A stretch of DNA of 64,000 nucleotides from Dysosmobacter segnis (GCF_014297285.1 NZ_JACOQI010000002.1:186001-250000); one strand, 5' to 3'. Counted from the first letter of the stretch, positions 51,401 to 59,171 are shown. Notes: a model not told the origin generated them from the letters alone. Made by a program: numbers and translations.

Positions 51401-53613
51401 TCGAGGTCGTAAGCCTTGATGATACTTACCAAGCCGTCTGTCGCCTGGGTAATATCCATGTCGGGAGAAATAGCTTCAAAGATAGCAGAGTTTTCTGCCA
51501 GCTTTGCGGCATCTTGCATAGCATAGCCCAGTCGTGCCCATTCCGCCGTCTGAGAAATAACTTCCTCAGTGGTTACACCCAGCGCTTTGGCTGTGCCATT
51601 GGCACTATGATAGAAACGGTCATACTCCTCTCTGGTCGCGGTCGTGACTTTTTGCAGGTCAATCATGGCCGTATCCAGATCAACGATCGTAGTAAGTGCA
51701 GATCTCAGCAGCCGGAACGCACGGAAGAGAAGCGTAGTAGCAGATACCCACTGGAGTACCTTACCTACGTTGTTCTTCAAAATGTCGCCCAAAGACTGCA
51801 TATTCTTTCCAGCAGCTTTGACCTCAGATTTGAACGTGCTAAATTGCGCCGTCCATTTTCTCAAATCCATCTGATTGTCAACGCGCTTAAGGTTTTCACT
51901 CAGCTGTTGGAATTGCGCATTAAGACCGGGATCTTGCTTCAATGCACTCCACGTTCTTCCAACTGTTTCCAAATCCGCCTTTGCTTTCTCCAAGTTTTGA
52001 GTAAACTTGAAGTCGTTGACATCACCACGCTGGACGCGGAAAAGTTCAGACATTTCCTTACTGCAAGCACCAATCAGAGATTGCAGCCGCTCATATGTCG
52101 TAACCTTCTCCCTATCCCCCATATCAGCGCCATACTGTGCCGCTGTCTCCCGGAGCAGTCTCATATTCTGCACGAGATTTTCTGTGGGGGCCACCACCTG
52201 GCTAAACTTCGTTTGCAAATCAGCAATGGTAGACGGGATACTCTGCATTGCGACATCGTAATCTCGCGCTTTGTCAGCCAGCTCCATCTGGGTATAAACC
52301 AGTTGGGTACCATTCAAAAGACGGCTCTGTTCAAGAGCCGTCGCCTGTTTCGCATATTGAATAATATCAGCATAGGGAACCAGCTGTGCCTCCAGAGCCG
52401 CCCGCTGATTATTCAGCACAGACAGTTGACCTTGCAAAGCCAGCAACTTGTTTTTGTCGTCGCTGGTATTCAGCTTTGTCATAGAAGACTGAACAGAGGT
52501 AATCTGCTTGTCCAGAGAGATCAACTGAGTATAGATCTTGTTCGCACCACGCAGCCGCTCCTGGAAGACAGCCACATCATTGTTCAGCTGGTCAAAACTG
52601 TTGAGGAAAGCTACCAACTGATCTTTGGTGCCGACGCCTTGCAAAGTTTTCTTCAATCCGTCGATCTTACTCTTGAACGTGTCGGTCAGTGTTCCGGCAG
52701 ATTCCAGTCGTTTCTCCAAGGCTTCCAGCCCGGAAAGCTGATCGGCCTTGATAGAACCGATGTCCTTTGTTCTCAGCTTGGTTGCTACATACTCGGCATT
52801 CTGGTACTCTTTGACCAAACGCTGCAAGCCGGAAATCTGAGCTTCCAGATTAGAGCGTTGAACATTATCCAGCCGCCCTTCGGCGGCAATCATGGTCTCA
52901 ATCCGGGCATTGACTGCGGCGTAAGTATCATTCAGCGCTGTCAAATGAGCGCTATCCGTAATCGGCTTTACAGAAGTTTGACCGACATAAGCGGCTTGAA
53001 TATCAGCCAAAAGAGCCTTTTGGCGATTCAAGTATGAAACCCTTGATTCATTGTCCTTCTTGGCCTGAGCCGCTACCTGCTCCTGCTCTCTGCGCTGACG
53101 CTCCAGATTTGCAGTCACATTGGTCAAATGGGTATTGATTTCGCCCGTCTCCGCATTATAGGTTTGCAGATACGTGACGGTTCTCTGCATCTGATCCGTA
53201 CCCTGAATGGTCAGATTCAGCATACGTTCCTCTTCGCCGTTCACCGCTTCCCAGCGGCCAGTGATTCGGTCAATCTGGATACCCATTTGATCCAGTTGAT
53301 CAGTCATGGCACGAGAGATGTCGGGGCTGACCTTCAAATTATTAAGCTCAGTCTTAATCTTGTTGACAGAGCTTTGATCCAAGCTCAAAGAAACACCAAC
53401 GCTTTTGGATTTTGTTGCTCTGGCGATTTGCTGAGTAATCCGCTGAGTTTGAGACTGAATACCAGCTTCGTCCAGAGTTACACCAACCTTGATGCTGCTT
53501 TTGGAATTGATCAGCTTTGCAATGTTGGGAAGTTGCGCAGAAATACGTTGTGCGGAAGCCTCTTCATCAGCCTCCAGCTCACTGGTCAATACAATTTTCA
53601 GATCTTCGTCCAC
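45457..53613 (-). CDS. giant tail tape measure protein
   Basis: About 2,718 aa, largely alpha-helical. The phage TMP domain is at about 650-850 (EEYDRFYHSANGTAKALG, WARLGYAMQDAAKLAE, GNGLKTLSMRIRGYDEETEE). Hydrophobic spans occur at about 974-994 (LGLFGTIGLVGAIALIYKF) and about 1155-1184 (MTWITLAVTAVMALAQ). Long Gln/Glu/Ala-rich coiled coils flank them. By the usual rule of about 0.15 nm per residue it implies a tail near 400 nm. I chose the GTG at 53613, since the SD-like AAAGGTGGTGA lies 5-8 nt upstream; a GTG at 53625 is possible. Confidence 0.93.
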   Translation of the reverse strand: MDEDLKIVLTSELEADEEASAQRISAQLPNIAKLINSKSSIKVGVTLDEAGIQSQTQRITQQIARATKSKSVGVSLSLDQSSVNKIKTELNNLKVSPDISRAMTDQLDQMGIQIDRITGRWEAVNGEEERMLNLTIQGTDQMQRTVTYLQTYNAETGEINTHLTNVTANLERQRREQEQVAAQAKKDNESRVSYLNRQKALLADIQAAYVGQTSVKPITDSAHLTALNDTYAAVNARIETMIAAEGRLDNVQRSNLEAQISGLQRLVKEYQNAEYVATKLRTKDIGSIKADQLSGLEALEKRLESAGTLTDTFKSKIDGLKKTLQGVGTKDQLVAFLNSFDQLNNDVAVFQERLRGANKIYTQLISLDKQITSVQSSMTKLNTSDDKNKLLALQGQLSVLNNQRAALEAQLVPYADIIQYAKQATALEQSRLLNGTQLVYTQMELADKARDYDVAMQSIPSTIADLQTKFSQVVAPTENLVQNMRLLRETAAQYGADMGDREKVTTYERLQSLIGACSKEMSELFRVQRGDVNDFKFTQNLEKAKADLETVGRTWSALKQDPGLNAQFQQLSENLKRVDNQMDLRKWTAQFSTFKSEVKAAGKNMQSLGDILKNNVGKVLQWVSATTLLFRAFRLLRSALTTIVDLDTAMIDLQKVTTATREEYDRFYHSANGTAKALGVTTEEVISQTAEWARLGYAMQDAAKLAENSAIFEAISPDMDITQATDGLVSIIKAYDLDVEDSLDGIISKVNEVGNKFAVSNGDIVEAMTRSSAAMAAANNTFEETVALATAAIEITRDAATVGNGLKTLSMRIRGYDEETEEYSADVSELTGTIADLTKVASNNNRGISLFEADDPETYRSTYDILSDIADIWDELTDKNRANLLEALFGKRQAQIGAAILSNFDQARSAIVKMEESAGSAGREMDKITQSLDYKLNALKETWVGVAQNLFQTDDMKLVVDALNLVSNGIDQLTEKLGLFGTIGLVGAIALIYKFRAEMNMLQSTVLPVTEAIRASGVVMDGSATSVQYYATKLMGLDKSQRAAAMSALGLTAEQKKQVMTMTSLIASAQRYTIQELAEKATTDKTTAATLAKNMAKATEKRTTEQITAAMMTEILNSKKLTAAQKEAIVAALQQTAANEKQAFSLKVLGANAKAAFAAMATNPMTWITLAVTAVMALAQVWQSVKQRAEEARQSMTEAAEVANDQRNSLADLIAEYKELATAGDFDSSARETAKRIQKDITDLVGAQADNLDLVNGKLDDEIKKLDNIKLQAAYDARDTLDTKYRDAMSRYNQGINAEGSGTNFLGVVTDAGGIDQILRKIGYVNDAWENVNGQISISYALAGKNAEEVLAMYKELQHVLLSDDSWQSMADSWLGDSSQNVLNNVQQQIEFYQGLVDDYNSAQENFLKNEAVIDLGETLKTTDINTQDAFDGYIQGIKDSTEYSEAYKKILLELANDTFPEFSGAMQQATNNGGTSVYIAQLEKLTDVISGLQSSYDALASAESDMAGGGGLSAETIESLAGAEEKYLDYLYEENGVVKLNTAAWKENANAKMQGEMDEIQKEIDSLQERNATLQESIKYYEEQRNLGNDGGLWSGMIGNATEEIKKNNEAIAENQGKLAIYSSLYGSITGDLDAYTSALQNFSNVATTIDTISDSFRTLADLQAGVANGFTMSLDKALEFAKVYPEIMNNAQVAADGQIILNEGVVNSFIQGKKAELDAQIDGQIAQLEAEKAVLQAKMEAAQTQLDLAKAVAEGEGDISKELAEYRINAGNAVAQALIDAGVDEATAFKLAAAAMAQNAEEFNRVAAEVCTDVNGNFNQAAYDLAQTMYNNLTSVKTDLASVAKQAHQTAKAIAGVASGTVAGSADVQGGSGGGTGGSGIKLNLTSGSFKGTEYSYTAKESNLEDFISQIELDVSKYQDAISQIDGQIAALQALKNAPLKSFKSDTKSGSSSKKDVEEYVATIDDYREAVERLRKTQEARAELETKIDNSDDLREKILLERQLIGAYQREQEALQNLNDQRESTISSGAKALRDLGFEVQYNADTNELWIANMEHLNELVADSKGGYDTLQEATNGLRKETEDLINSLTDLNEENRDGSESWKELGQDIKEARKQITELLDGIVEEASDAVDTIQNVYDTLHDAADEYAQSGFITVDTLQSIIGLGQKYVAYLIDENGQLVINEERIQAVIAARTQQMAIESSLAYVEALRMAKSEGDIATLNNLLYATEQATDATWGLVYANLALAGLDEDQYQAALRNINAIRAMADSAVQSIGKTVGGVTDELEEMQNGLNDILDYVMDMLKQRIQDQIDGLEDMKDAYSEIIDLKKQSLEASKDEADHQKTMASKMREIAKLQARIDMLSLDDSREAQAEKAALLKELSELQSDLADEQADRTLEAQEDALDKMEESYHDEKDKEIGILEDSISSHQKLYDMAISYIESHWDTLYSELISWNTQYGDVLNSDITNAWDNCLAAAQRYGSYVSALGSIGGDIKATQSSGTNFQVGNATYDNSSSGEDMIHAIIKEMYANSKQHAYEDAAGKLYLNRRNLELGAQLAQYGITAVRGSDGVWYVDRVGGQLLYDKYRKYTYHEGGIVGGGDIKSNEQLSLLKTKEWVLSEQMVDNLTTQMDRINMLSDAMSDLPDYAGKSTLSDVMKQVGGSKTVNNITNNSRPIEVQIGDTIIHGADQSTVDKHIKVTRDMVNQIGRLIGIGR

Positions 53614-53641
53614 ATCTCTCACCACCTTTTTCTGTTAAATT

Positions 53642-54130
53642 TCATTTCACATTGATCCCCTGTCGTCTCAGTCCAGCTTTCAAAGCATTTACATGAGCGC
53701 GGCTTTCTTTCAGGTGCTCAATGGTTTTTGCAGTAAAAGGACGAGGCTCCATATAGCGCCTACGGCTGGGAAAATCATAGTGATAGAATTTATAACCGTC
53801 TCCAAATTCCACCAGCCCAGGTAGATTTTTACCAGTCGTTACCTGATCGTCGTTCATACAGCCACCCGGATTCGGTTCAGTCATATTGACCACGACCATC
53901 ACGCCGCCCTTTGCTGCTCCGCCTCGGATTTCAATGTTGTAGGGATCTCCCAATCCGCCGTATTCTCCACGGCGACGGTACATCCGAGGGGTATAGACCT
54001 TGTACACCTCAGAGTAGATGGTGGCAGCTTCTTCATCCTGGACTTCCTCAAAGACTTCTTTTGTCATTGCGTCGTCGATTTTTGCCATAAGCTGCTTGTT
54101 TGCCTTTTCAAGCGCTTCCCGAATGTTCAT
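53642..54130 (-). CDS. phage head-tail/tail protein (HK97 gp10-like)
   Basis: 162 aa. Helical N-terminus (REALEKANKQLMAKIDDAM), then YSEVYKVYTPRMYRRRGEYG and a basic C-terminus (PRPFTAKTIEHLKESRAHV). The YTPRMYRRR segment is common to small phage proteins of the HK97-gp10/tail-completion type. I chose the ATG at 54130 with GGGAGG upstream. It sits between the chaperone-like gene and the tape measure gene. Preceded by the leader motif at 54145-54168. Confidence 0.55.
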   Translation of the reverse strand: MNIREALEKANKQLMAKIDDAMTKEVFEEVQDEEAATIYSEVYKVYTPRMYRRRGEYGGLGDPYNIEIRGGAAKGGVMVVVNMTEPNPGGCMNDDQVTTGKNLPGLVEFGDGYKFYHYDFPSRRRYMEPRPFTAKTIEHLKESRAHVNALKAGLRRQGINVK

Positions 54131-54144
54131 GCCGCCACCTCCCA

Positions 54145-54168
54145 CTCAATAATTTTCTTTGTTGCTTA
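54145..54168 (-). repeat. recurring intergenic motif, copy 3
   Basis: Same 24-mer as 40012-40035 with one change: TAAGCAACAAAGAAAA followed by TTATTGAG. It starts with the stop codon of 54166-54777 and ends just before the next RBS. Confidence 0.7.
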
Positions 54169-54777
54169 CGCCTTTCTTGAGTTCAGCAGACCTTGCAGGA
54201 TTCCACCTTCACCCAGTCCTTTGGTACCTTCGGAAAGGATACCGGCATACTGCATGAGCGACTCCGTGTCGATATCCTTCACCTTATCGGCCAATCCCTC
54301 CAGCAGATCGCGGAGAGCTGTATCCGTACCATGATCGGCAAGAATACTGCTCTTTTTCCAGTCGATAGCCTGCCCGCACAGGGGAACCATCTCATTCAGC
54401 ATATCCTGATATCCGGCGTTCTGGACGTGATCCAAGTCCATAGCCAGATACAGCTCATTCATGGCATCCACATCCAGAGCGGGAACACCCACTTCATCTG
54501 TCTCGTTTTTGAGCGTCATGGCCGGGATATTGGTACACATCTGGAGAATAGTAGCTCGCAGCATAGGCGAGACATACTCAGGGCGGAACTTGCCCGTCGC
54601 ATCGAAACATCCAGAAACCACACGATTCAGAAAGGTGCTCTTCTCTGCGATAGTCAGAGCTGTATGGAATGACACCTCAAAAGAGCTGTCCCCCACAGTA
54701 AACGCCTGGGTGTAAGCATCTTCCTTCTTGTTCTCTTTCAGAAAGGCTTTCACCGTATTTACAGCGATTTTCTTCAT
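54166..54777 (-). CDS. phage tail-region protein, possible tail assembly chaperone
   Basis: 203 aa. Starts MKKIAVNTVKAFLKENKKED, a helical segment, then SFEVSFHTALTIAEKSTFLN and a helical body. Length, helicity and position before the tape measure gene suit a tail assembly chaperone (gpG-like), but I see no slippery site for a gpGT fusion. ATG at 54777 has GGAGG 9 nt upstream; that SD lies within the end of the PhoH gene. Confidence 0.55.
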   Translation of the reverse strand: MKKIAVNTVKAFLKENKKEDAYTQAFTVGDSSFEVSFHTALTIAEKSTFLNRVVSGCFDATGKFRPEYVSPMLRATILQMCTNIPAMTLKNETDEVGVPALDVDAMNELYLAMDLDHVQNAGYQDMLNEMVPLCGQAIDWKKSSILADHGTDTALRDLLEGLADKVKDIDTESLMQYAGILSEGTKGLGEGGILQGLLNSRKA

Positions 54778-54778
54778 T

Positions 54779-55513
54779 TTATTGATCCTCCACAAGATTC
54801 ATTGCCGCACGGAACGTCAGTTCGTCGGCGTGTTGGCTGATCCAGCCGCGATGATTTTCTACCAGTCGGCACACCGCCGTCCGATCATCACCTGCAAACC
54901 AGTTCAGATATGGAACAAAACCGGAGCGCTCCGGGTGATCGAACAAATCATTCTGTCCCTCATGACCGATTACGATGATTTTGCAACTGTCATGTAAACG
55001 AGTCAGAACCTTCTTCAACTCGTCAAAGTAATAGTTCTGCGCCTCGTCGATGATTACCACTTTGTTCTCAAAGTTGGTACCACGCAGAAACGTGTGCGTA
55101 GCGCACTGGATATATGCGGTTTGATACTTCTCGTTGACTGCACCATCGTAAAATGCAGTATTGCGATTTACACCAATTTTTTCCAATGCTTCATAAAATG
55201 GCTCAAAATACGGCTCGGATTTTTCCTCGATCGTGCCCTTCAAATATCCCTGCTTCTGCTCCTGAGTAGGAGAGGCAATATAGACGATGCCATTACACCG
55301 TCCGTATTGATAAAGCAAATTGGCTGTGGCCGTAGCAATCAGTGTCTTGCCGGTACCAGCTTTAGCATTGCAAAACACAATCAGCTTCTCCGTGTCCCAA
55401 ATAGCATCCCGAAAAACTTTCTGGTATTCATCCAGTCTCAGTCCATAAAAAGGATGCTCCTGCAGGGTAGCGGGGACATCATAGATTTCCATGCTGGTAT
55501 TTTTCTTTGCCAT
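54779..55513 (-). CDS. PhoH-family ATPase
   Basis: 244 aa. Walker A AKAGTGKT at residues 50-57, Walker B VVIIDEAQNY (Asp156), and the Arg/His-rich LTRLHDSCKIIVIGHEGQND segment mark a PhoH-like P-loop ATPase. PhoH proteins are frequent in phages and linked to RNA metabolism or phosphate stress, but their function in phages is unknown. I chose the ATG at 55513 with GGAGTGA upstream. It lies between ClpP-like and tail genes, an unusual site. Confidence 0.85.
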   Translation of the reverse strand: MAKKNTSMEIYDVPATLQEHPFYGLRLDEYQKVFRDAIWDTEKLIVFCNAKAGTGKTLIATATANLLYQYGRCNGIVYIASPTQEQKQGYLKGTIEEKSEPYFEPFYEALEKIGVNRNTAFYDGAVNEKYQTAYIQCATHTFLRGTNFENKVVIIDEAQNYYFDELKKVLTRLHDSCKIIVIGHEGQNDLFDHPERSGFVPYLNWFAGDDRTAVCRLVENHRGWISQHADELTFRAAMNLVEDQ

Positions 55514-55529
55514 ATCTTCTTCACTCCTA

Positions 55530-56179
55530 TCAAAGAATGGTATCAATGTCAGTTACGATCTCGTCGGCAATACCCAACACGATCATCTCTTCACTGAACA
55601 AGAACCAATCACGGCGATAGTTCTGGTCGTAGACTTCCTCCGTGATTCGGGTGCTGGACAAGATGTACTCCTTCATGCGTTTTTCCAATTCCTTGGTAAA
55701 CTCCAAGTTGTCCAACATTTTGCCGATGCTTCCGATCGCACCGGAAGATCCATCATGAATGAGACAACTGGTATGAGGAAAGACATAGCGCTTATGGCCG
55801 GCCATCAGCAGAAGTCCGCCAGCGCTGTACACTCGGCCCATACCGATCGTGTAAATCGGTGTCTTGGACAGGTGGATCATGTCGATGATGTGGAGCACCG
55901 TGTCCACGCTGCCGCCATCCGAATTGATGAAGATTTTGATGGGCTTACGCTCTTCCGGCGCAATTCCCTTATCCTCGGAGTTCCACTTCTTGATATACAA
56001 AGCGATATCAATAGTAGCGTCGCTGATATCGTCATTCCAAAGAATCTCGCGCTTTTTCAACCGGCGATAATATTCCACCATAGTGGGATCAGGCAACGTG
56101 GTGTCTAATACCCCCCCACGTCGATAAAATCCTCGTTAAACTCCTCCATGAGCTTCTTAGTCATCTCGTTCTTTTTCAT
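55530..56179 (-). CDS. ClpP-like serine protease, requiring a -1 frameshift at a G7 tract
   Basis: The main frame (188 aa from a TTG at 56096) has the ClpP fold: FINSDGGSVDTVLHIIDM, nucleophile Ser91 in GRVYSAGGLL, His114 in CLIHDGSSG, Asp163 in NYRRDWFLF. The true N-terminus appears to be in the -1-related frame: an ATG at 56179 with GAGG 9 nt upstream opens a 24-codon ORF whose last codons are GTG GGG GGG TAT TAG. A -1 slip on G GGG GGG continues VLDTTLPDPTMVEYY into the protease. The combined N-terminus (KLMEEFNEDFIDVGG-VLDTTLPDP) resembles other phage ClpP-like proteins. Full product about 211 aa. It could be programmed frameshifting, a phase-variable tract, a mutation or a sequence error. 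Lies outside the usual portal-capsid position for a prohead protease. Confidence 0.75.
56105..56179 (-). other. zero-frame leader ORF ending in the slippery G7 tract
   Basis: 24 codons from the ATG at 56179 to TAG at 56107-56105. The G tract occupies 56111-56117 in the register X XXY YYZ (GT-G GGG GGG). It overlaps the end of the RuvC-like gene by 23 bp, so it is probably translationally coupled to it. Confidence 0.7.
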
Positions 56180-56711
56180 TGAAGTCGTCCTCGCTTCCGA
56201 TTTTGATATTGTTTACGACGTAATGCCCAATCATCACGGCGTCCGCCAAGTTGTCGTTTTCAGTAACGATCCCATAAATATCCCTTGCAGCTTGCAACGA
56301 TAGGATTTTTGATGTCTTTTTGCCCGTAGGTTCGACAGATGTGATCTTTGACTTGATCTCCTTTGTCGTCCTACCTCTTGCTTTGCAGTAATTTTGCCAT
56401 TGTGTGGGTGCTACCAAATTGTACAAAATATTCGTTTTTTCACACATATTCACGAGTACGCCCTGTAGTTGAGCCAGTTTTTTGAAAGATTGAACATTCT
56501 TTCTAAGCTGAATGTCCTCCAAAAACACCGCATCAATGTCGTGCGTTCGGATCACCTCACTAAGCAAAGCCTCAATGTGCAAAATTGCCTGCTCGAATGT
56601 ATAGTTTTTGCTATCAAAGCCCCACGTCCCATAGTCCAGCAGTTTCTTTACCTCATAGTCATAAACCGCCCATGCGCCGTGTCTGGCTTGGTCAACGGCC
56701 AAGATTTTCAC
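56157..56711 (-). CDS. RuvC-like Holliday junction resolvase
   Basis: 184 aa with the RNase H-fold acidic tetrad: Asp7 (KILAVDQARHG), Glu65 (VFLEDIQLRKN), Asp153 and Asp157 (NDNLADAVMIGHY). Phage RuvC-like enzymes cut branched DNA before packaging. Location among tail genes is unusual. I chose the GTG at 56711 because the SD-like AAAGGTGGTGA lies 5-8 nt upstream. Confidence 0.82.
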   Translation of the reverse strand: MKILAVDQARHGAWAVYDYEVKKLLDYGTWGFDSKNYTFEQAILHIEALLSEVIRTHDIDAVFLEDIQLRKNVQSFKKLAQLQGVLVNMCEKTNILYNLVAPTQWQNYCKARGRTTKEIKSKITSVEPTGKKTSKILSLQAARDIYGIVTENDNLADAVMIGHYVVNNIKIGSEDDFNEKERDD

Positions 56712-56768
56712 CCGTCTCACCACCTTTCTTTATGAGTCTGAAAAGGAGGGCCGAAGCCCTCCTTCCCA

Positions 56769-57116
56769 TTACTCCTGCTGCGACTCAGCCTCGTTATCCA
56801 CCTGTTCTTCGGCCTTGGTTTCCTCCGCTTCGACTACTGCTTTCTTCGCCCTGCTGTTTTCGTGCGCCAAAGCATAGATTTCCGCCAGCAGTGCTTGCAC
56901 ACTCGGCGTATATTCTGCCGTATTACGAAGGTCGATGCCGCGTTTCCGAAGAGCGCTATATGCCTGTTTCGCATCGTGGTTGGCCTGATACTCCATGAGC
57001 ACCGTCCAAATGTAGTAGTGCTCAGGGGTGTCAGTATGAAGCCTCCAGCTCCGCTCTTTCTCACAGGAATAGCAGGTTTTGTACGAAGTGCCGCACACCT
57101 TGCAATTCCGAATCAT
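56769..57116 (-). CDS. small zinc-ribbon-like phage protein
   Basis: 115 aa. The N-terminus has four cysteines, CKVCGTSYKTCYSC, a compact CxxC-x6-CxxC zinc knuckle, then WRLHTDTPEHYYIWTVLMEY and an acidic Glu-rich tail (EAEETKAEEQVDNEAESQQE). Similar proteins follow tail-tube genes in Firmicute phages; function unknown. Confidence 0.65.
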   Translation of the reverse strand: MIRNCKVCGTSYKTCYSCEKERSWRLHTDTPEHYYIWTVLMEYQANHDAKQAYSALRKRGIDLRNTAEYTPSVQALLAEIYALAHENSRAKKAVVEAEETKAEEQVDNEAESQQE

Positions 57117-57127
57117 GGTAAACCGCC

Positions 57128-57913
57128 TTACTCCTCAAAGAGGATGTAGCACAGCTCCGCGTCGTCGGCGCAATAATCCTTCAGAGCAGTGAAGGAGAAG
57201 GGGTGCGTACCTTCTGTGGTCAGGTTGACCGTGAAGTTGTTGTCGATCTTGGCCTTGGGGAAGACAATCTTACCGGCACGCTTGACAGACGGGTTGCACA
57301 CGTCAGCAGCCAGAATGTCCACGACATACATCGCGGCCTCGGCAAAGCTCTCGGCGCTGTCCACCAGCTTGACGGCAGAATCCGTCTCGTACTCATAGAA
57401 CACACCAACAGTGGTTCCGACGAAGGAAGCGGGCAGAGTGATAACCTTGCCCTCGATCTTGGCGTTACCCTCATCAACACCGACCTCGATCATACCGCTG
57501 ATGTTCTTGTCCTCGCTCATGGTGTACACGGCAGCGGGGGCAGAAGTGGGCACGTGCTTCAGCGTAGCGGTCTTGGTGCCCTTGTCGTCCGTCACGGTGA
57601 GGATAGCAAAGTCGGCACCCTTGACCTTCTTGGAGCTATCGGCCACCTGCACCTCAGATCCGAGCTGTGCGCCCATCAGGTTCAGGTTCAGCAGAGACAG
57701 CTCACCAGAGAAGTTCACACCCTTAGCGGTGTCGAAACGGGCGAGCAGAACGCCCTGAGCGTCAGTCTTGTCGGTAGACTCGCCAGTGAACTCGATCTGA
57801 GGACTCTCCACGCTCGTACCGGTGAAGTCCACCAAACCCGTTGCCAGGTTGATCTGAGTAATTCGACGTACCTTGTCGATGACAAATTGAGTTGCGTTAA
57901 ACATGGTATTCAT
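57128..57913 (-). CDS. likely major tail (tube) protein
   Basis: 261 aa, beta-rich, no signal. FVIDKVRRITQINLATGLVD, SPQIEFTGESTDKTDAQGVL and a two-part body with KVITLPASFVGTTVGVFYEY. Codon use is GC-rich and strongly biased, as for the capsid gene, suggesting high expression. Position between tail-completion genes and the tape measure block supports a tail tube protein. I chose the ATG at 57913 with AAAGGA upstream. Confidence 0.65.
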   Translation of the reverse strand: MNTMFNATQFVIDKVRRITQINLATGLVDFTGTSVESPQIEFTGESTDKTDAQGVLLARFDTAKGVNFSGELSLLNLNLMGAQLGSEVQVADSSKKVKGADFAILTVTDDKGTKTATLKHVPTSAPAAVYTMSEDKNISGMIEVGVDEGNAKIEGKVITLPASFVGTTVGVFYEYETDSAVKLVDSAESFAEAAMYVVDILAADVCNPSVKRAGKIVFPKAKIDNNFTVNLTTEGTHPFSFTALKDYCADDAELCYILFEE

Positions 57914-57939
57914 CGTCCTTTCTATGTTTTTTTTCGGGA

Positions 57940-58665
57940 TCATTTCAGATCCCCCATCCAATGCAGTTCCTTTTTGTCGAGCTTCTTCATATCCACACAG
58001 CCGCTGTAAATGCCTTGCATTACGAAGTTGTAGCTCTTATGCTTCTGAACACGCTCCACGCTGTCCATAAAAACACCGATGGGCAACGTCCATACGTCAT
58101 CCCACCGGTACTTAAATTCTGGGCAGTTTGTCAAAGAAGAGATAAGAGGCAACAGTAATGATTGAAAAGGCTTCTGCATTTGCAGTGCCATTTCATCCCT
58201 GTCATCCTCAATCATGATTTTTCTCGTGGCGTCGTTAAATCCCGTATCCACATTCTTTTTCAGCTTATGGATTTGACGGAGATAGTCAGTCATGAGCTTA
58301 TGAATAGCTCGGTCGATCACCACTTGATCTTTATTCTTCAGTACAAGGTCTGGGAGACCTGTTTGTGTACCGAGCTTAAAGGTCGTGAAGTCCATATCCC
58401 CAAAAAGGATAGACACCTCAGATTTTTGAAGCGTCTGGAAAAGGGATATGAAAAGGTCGTATTCGTCTATCTTCTCCCAGAAGACATGAAGTTTGTCCCA
58501 GATTTCGACTTTTCGATCGGCGGGGGTCGAACAGATAGTGCGCACCAGTCCGAAATACCGCTGCTCGCCAAAATCTACGATTTCCTCCAAGGTGGGTTGC
58601 CTGATCAAGATTTTATCGTTGATCTTGTATCCCTCTCCACGAAACAATTTCAGCTGATCAATCAA
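57940..58665 (-). CDS. phage tail-region protein of unknown function
   Basis: 241 aa, helical and charged. IRQPTLEEIVDFGEQRYFGL at the start is a motif seen in tail assembly proteins near connectors. The C-terminus has RWDDVWTLPIGVFMDSVERV. Its start overlaps the upstream gene by 8 bp. Possibly a tail assembly chaperone. Confidence 0.5.
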   Translation of the reverse strand: MIDQLKLFRGEGYKINDKILIRQPTLEEIVDFGEQRYFGLVRTICSTPADRKVEIWDKLHVFWEKIDEYDLFISLFQTLQKSEVSILFGDMDFTTFKLGTQTGLPDLVLKNKDQVVIDRAIHKLMTDYLRQIHKLKKNVDTGFNDATRKIMIEDDRDEMALQMQKPFQSLLLPLISSLTNCPEFKYRWDDVWTLPIGVFMDSVERVQKHKSYNFVMQGIYSGCVDMKKLDKKELHWMGDLK

Positions 58666-59158
58666 TGATACCAGCCTCCCTATTCATCTCGTGGGTAACG
58701 TACGGGATCGACCACCCGGAGTATCCTTCGTTGAACTGAACTTCATCCGCCGTACTGAGCTTGATCCCACCCAGTCCGAACAGGGGCTTGTCCCCGTTGT
58801 TCAAAATGCGATCCACCTCATCTGCCAGCAGATCCGCTCTGGAACCCTGCAGCAAATCAATCTGGTGCTCGTTACAGATGATATAGACAGTAATCCCTGT
58901 CTCCTTAATCACATTCGAGTCGGTATAGACCACGCGACTACGCATCGTGATAAAGTTTTTGTCATCTGTTTGCGTACCAGGGACATAAAAGTGGGTTTTG
59001 ATGAGGGGTTCCGCAGGGCTTTTACTACCCGTTTTGAAATCCTCAAACTCCGCCACGTTGTTCCCTACGTTACAGAGCAAATTGACCACCGCCTGATTTT
59101 GCAGCAGCTTTCGTTTCAGCAAGATCTTCTGTTGAATCATCGAATCAAAATGCGGCAC
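58658..59158 (-). CDS. tail completion/head-tail joining protein
   Basis: 166 aa. VVNLLCNVGNNVAEFEDFKT, LIKTHFYVPGTQTDDKNFIT and ETGITVYIICNEHQIDLLQG match small connector or tail-terminator proteins. I chose the GTG at 59158 with AAGGAGG 8 nt upstream (same layout as the RuvC-like and tape measure starts). Lies between the closure protein and tail genes. Confidence 0.6.
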   Translation of the reverse strand: MPHFDSMIQQKILLKRKLLQNQAVVNLLCNVGNNVAEFEDFKTGSKSPAEPLIKTHFYVPGTQTDDKNFITMRSRVVYTDSNVIKETGITVYIICNEHQIDLLQGSRADLLADEVDRILNNGDKPLFGLGGIKLSTADEVQFNEGYSGWSIPYVTHEMNREAGIID

Positions 59159-59171
59159 CCTCATCACCTCC

